Source of the DNA: DATIVK01 sp035465955
GTDB lineage: Bacteria > Myxococcota > Myxococcia > Myxococcales > Anaeromyxobacteraceae
DNA: 7,701 bases
Reading direction: 5' to 3'
Assembly (NCBI GenBank): GCA_035465955.1
Contig: DATIVK010000221.1
Span: 1 to 7,701, forward strand
Shown: positions 6,413 to 7,701 of the stretch, in pieces
Position numbering within the stretch: position 1 is the stretch's first letter
Layout of the letters: each line of letters begins with the position of its first letter
Notes under the pieces: model-generated
What the model saw: the letters and a program-made list of their open reading frames with translations, nothing else
What the model was told of the DNA's origin: nothing
Database searches by the model: none
Made by a program: the position numbers and the translations under genes

Positions 6413-6761
6413 GCTTCATGTCCACGGTGAAGGCCACACCGAGAGTCGAGCTGTTCTTCCGGCCCAACTGCTGGCGGGTAAGACGCCCGGAGCGCAGCGC
6501 CTCCTGGTCAGCGGCGCGAGACGCGCGCTTCTTGGCGGCCACCAGGGCGTCGAGGTTCGGCACGGTCACCACCTCGACCCGCCCGCCCGCCACCTTCTTG
6601 TGCTGAACGGTTCGCCGCCGGCCACCGAGGTAGGCCCCCTCGAGTTCCTCGAGAAGCAGGCCGATGGCCTCGCGCGCGTAGTAGCTCTTGGTTCGGCCGG
6701 TAGCCCGGGCCAGAGCGTCGAGTCGGGCTTCGAGGTCCTTGGGAAGTCGCAGGGCCAGCAT
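6390..6761 (-). CDS. ribbon-helix-helix DNA-binding protein, probable antitoxin and autorepressor
   Basis: A 123-residue protein. ATG 6761 has a strong ribosome binding site, GAGGAG (complement of 6769-6774), seven bases away. Residues 1-45 are a textbook ribbon-helix-helix unit of the RelB/ParD/TraY kind: a short basic strand MLALRLP (1-7), helix DLEARLDALARATG (9-22), the turn GRTKSYY (22-28), and a second helix AREAIGLLLEELEGAYL (29-45). Such proteins bind DNA as dimers through the strand and repress their own operons. Antitoxins of this type are usually near 80 residues; here about 75 extra residues follow, basic up to about 80 and containing EALRSGRLTRQQLGRKNSS (87-105). That tail could be the toxin-binding part. 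It is not a RelE fusion. The gene leads a two-gene unit and overlaps the nucleotidyltransferase by 23 bases. The operator-like repeats lie just upstream. Confidence 0.88.
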   Translation of the reverse strand: MLALRLPKDLEARLDALARATGRTKSYYAREAIGLLLEELEGAYLGGRRRTVQHKKVAGGRVEVVTVPNLDALVAAKKRASRAADQEALRSGRLTRQQLGRKNSSTLGVAFTVDMKRAARIRF

Positions 6762-6766
6762 CGGAG

Positions 6767-6806
6767 GTCTCCTCGCTATACAGTCTCCTTGCTATACATG
6801 TATAGC
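6767..6806 (-). promoter_or_regulatory. operator/promoter region of the RHH-nucleotidyltransferase pair
   Basis: On the forward strand, GTCTCCTCGCTATACA (6767-6782) and GTCTCCTTGCTATACA (6783-6798) are adjacent 16-base copies differing at one position. The second copy runs directly into a perfect 16-base palindrome, GCTATACATGTATAGC (6791-6806). The box GCTATACA is therefore present three times: 6775-6782, 6791-6798, and inverted at 6799-6806. RHH proteins bind arrays of short half-sites, so this is the expected autoregulatory operator. TTGCGC (complement of 6805-6810) is a possible -35, but no -10 at the usual spacing is obvious. The Shine-Dalgarno lies inside the tandem copy nearest the gene. 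Confidence 0.72.
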
Positions 6807-6857
6807 GCAACCGCCCCCCCCTCCTCCGCCCAACCCAGACCTGATTGGCGGCCGTAG

Positions 6858-7040
6858 GGACCCGGTCGGCGCTCCCTCTTCGACGAGGACGAACGGCCCT
6901 GGATCGAGGCCGACGCCAACGGGATGCTCGCGGTGCTGCTGCTCGCCGCCGCCGAAGACCAGCTCGCAGGCCTGCGCCTGCGCGAGGCGGCCGACGCGAC
7001 CGGCGCCGGCTGGCCGTGGCTGCCGCGCGCCTCGACGTCC
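6858..7040 (+). pseudogene. possible remnant of a coding region (no start, unknown family)
   Basis: After the TAG at 6855-6857 the frame is open to the right edge, in the same frame as the gene at 7248. The first 60 codons look genuinely coding: strongly GC third positions, acidic and Ala/Leu-rich residues such as FDEDERPWIEADANGMLAVL, then a helix-like stretch with EDQLAGLRLREAADATG. After about 7040 the translation turns to Pro/Arg/Gly-rich low-complexity text typical of non-coding GC-rich DNA. ATG 6924 is the only in-frame start I noticed, and it has no ribosome binding site. It may be the debris of a gene cut by a rearrangement, or the distant N-terminus of the next gene; I favour debris. 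Confidence 0.3.
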
Positions 7041-7059
7041 GGCCGACCGGACCTTCTCA

Positions 7060-7079
7060 GCCCCCCGCCCGGAGGGGGC
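7060..7079. terminator. GC-rich hairpin, possible terminator
   Basis: GCCCCC (7060-7065) pairs with GGGGGC (7074-7079) across an 8-base loop. It follows the possible gene remnant. No T-run is present on either side, so function as a terminator is doubtful. Confidence 0.25.
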
Positions 7080-7247
7080 CGAGCCCCGCCGCCGCGCCGA
7101 CCGATCACACGTGGCACAGGTGCCGTGGCGCCCTGGAGTCGGAGCAATGAGGTACCGTTGTGGACTGGTAGTGTCGCCGGGTCCCAACCCGCGAGGCGGC
7201 GGGGTAGGAGGAGGCGGACGCGGAAGGGGACCTACCAGGAGGGGACC

Positions 7248-7701
7248 GTGGAAACAGACCCCATGATGCGTGTCAAGCCCGGGACGCTCTTTGATACGGG
7301 CGGATACGCCCTGTCTGGGAAGGCATATGACCTGGCGTTGAGCCTGACGGCGAAGACGACGGGAGAGAAGATCGGATCCACGGTCAGGTCCGTCGTGGAC
7401 GCGGTGGATTCAGGCGCCGCGGTGAATTGGCTGATGGGGTCGCTGAGTTCGATTTCTACAGCGGCCGGCGAAATGCTGGTGGACGGTTCTCCGCTTGCTC
7501 TGGACGTTCTTCAGGCGCTCCTTGCTGTTCGCAAGGCTGGAGGCTCGACGGGGCCGTTCGACATGTTCTGCTATGACTGGGACACGACCCGCGATTGGCC
7601 CTGTGAGAGGTATCGCTTCTTCGTGGTTCAAGGCGGAAGGATCCTCGACGCCATCGTGGCCTTCGGCGACTCCGGCCCGGGCAGCTTCGATCGGGAGTGC
7701 T
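7248..7701 (+). CDS. unrecognised protein, N-terminal 151 residues (3' end outside window)
   Basis: GTG 7248 is chosen as start because AGGAGG (7237-7242) lies five bases upstream, the best ribosome binding site in the window. ATG 7263 and 7266 are in frame, but the site is then about 20 bases away. The frame is open to the right edge. The visible part starts VETDPMMRVKPG, then is rich in Ala, Gly, Leu and Ser, with probably helical stretches to about residue 98 (for example AYDLALSLTAKTTG, 26-39, and LALDVLQALLAVRKAG, 83-98). It then changes to an aromatic, Cys-containing region, DMFCYDWDTTRDWPCERYRF (105-124), and strands FFVVQGG and ILDAIVAFG. No signal peptide or membrane segment is evident, and I recognise no family. 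By my count 38 of 151 codons end in A or T, whereas the envelope and kinase genes have very few, which suggests horizontal acquisition. A coding call is supported by the start signal and the open frame; function is unknown. Confidence 0.75.
   Translation, partial: METDPMMRVKPGTLFDTGGYALSGKAYDLALSLTAKTTGEKIGSTVRSVVDAVDSGAAVNWLMGSLSSISTAAGEMLVDGSPLALDVLQALLAVRKAGGSTGPFDMFCYDWDTTRDWPCERYRFFVVQGGRILDAIVAFGDSGPGSFDREC

Larger units (their letters stand above)
6807..7247. other. 441-base region without a confident gene
   Basis: This stretch separates the RHH promoter from the forward gene at 7248. It starts with a run of eight C (6814-6821) and is very GC-rich to about 7110. I see no tRNA, no complete gene and no insertion-sequence ends. 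Inside it are a coding-like open frame (about 6858-7040), a GC hairpin (7060-7079), and a small inverted repeat CGGGT/ACCCG (7178-7191). Near the end, two similar purine-rich blocks (GGAAGGGGACC at 7222-7232 and GGAGGGGACC at 7238-7247) precede the next gene. Confidence 0.6.

Noticed and set aside
6814..6821. Run of eight C as a phase-variation tract
   Set aside because: It is outside any supported gene and not well placed to change promoter spacing for one, so there is nothing clear for it to switch.
6688..7266. Forward and reverse open frames across 6688-7266 as a real gene
   Set aside because: They are Pro/Arg-rich, cross the RHH gene's operator, and have no convincing ribosome binding site.
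7410..7631. Reverse 73-residue open frame inside the right-hand gene
   Set aside because: No ribosome binding site or recognisable pattern; it lies opposite the better-supported forward frame.

Overview
The window is very GC-rich, with almost every codon in the clear genes ending in G or C. Together with a histidine kinase and several lipoprotein signal peptides, this points to a high-GC Gram-negative bacterium. A deltaproteobacterial or Myxococcota lineage (Anaeromyxobacter-like) is my best guess from composition and gene style. It is an inference, since nothing in the window names the organism.

Layout. (1) Bases 2-361 are the 3' end of an RNA ligase gene of the RtcB family, cut by the window edge. 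(2) Bases 497-3319 form a tight forward cluster of four exported proteins: one signal-peptide protein followed by three lipoproteins. All three internal junctions are GTGA stop/start overlaps. A small membrane-anchored conserved protein follows 19 bases later (3339-3686). (3) Two reverse-strand genes converge on it: an orphan membrane histidine kinase (4461-5498), with a two-transmembrane protein (3755-4411) downstream, probably in the same transcript. (4) Bases 5621-6761 on the reverse strand hold a two-gene unit. A ribbon-helix-helix DNA-binding protein is followed, with a 23-base overlap, by a nucleotidyltransferase of MNT/AbiEii type. Its promoter region carries an almost perfect 16-base tandem repeat fused to a perfect 16-base palindrome, a likely autoregulatory operator. 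(5) Bases 6807-7247 contain no confident gene, but include a possible gene remnant and a GC hairpin. (6) At 7248 a forward gene starts behind a strong ribosome binding site and runs off the right edge. Its codon use is clearly less GC-biased than its neighbours, so the right end looks like an accessory segment.

How the genes may work together. The four-gene cluster probably makes envelope components that act together, though none can be given a function. The RHH/nucleotidyltransferase pair has the architecture of a toxin-antitoxin or abortive-infection module and is the best candidate for a little-described system. The kinase has no response regulator in view, so its pathway cannot be deduced.
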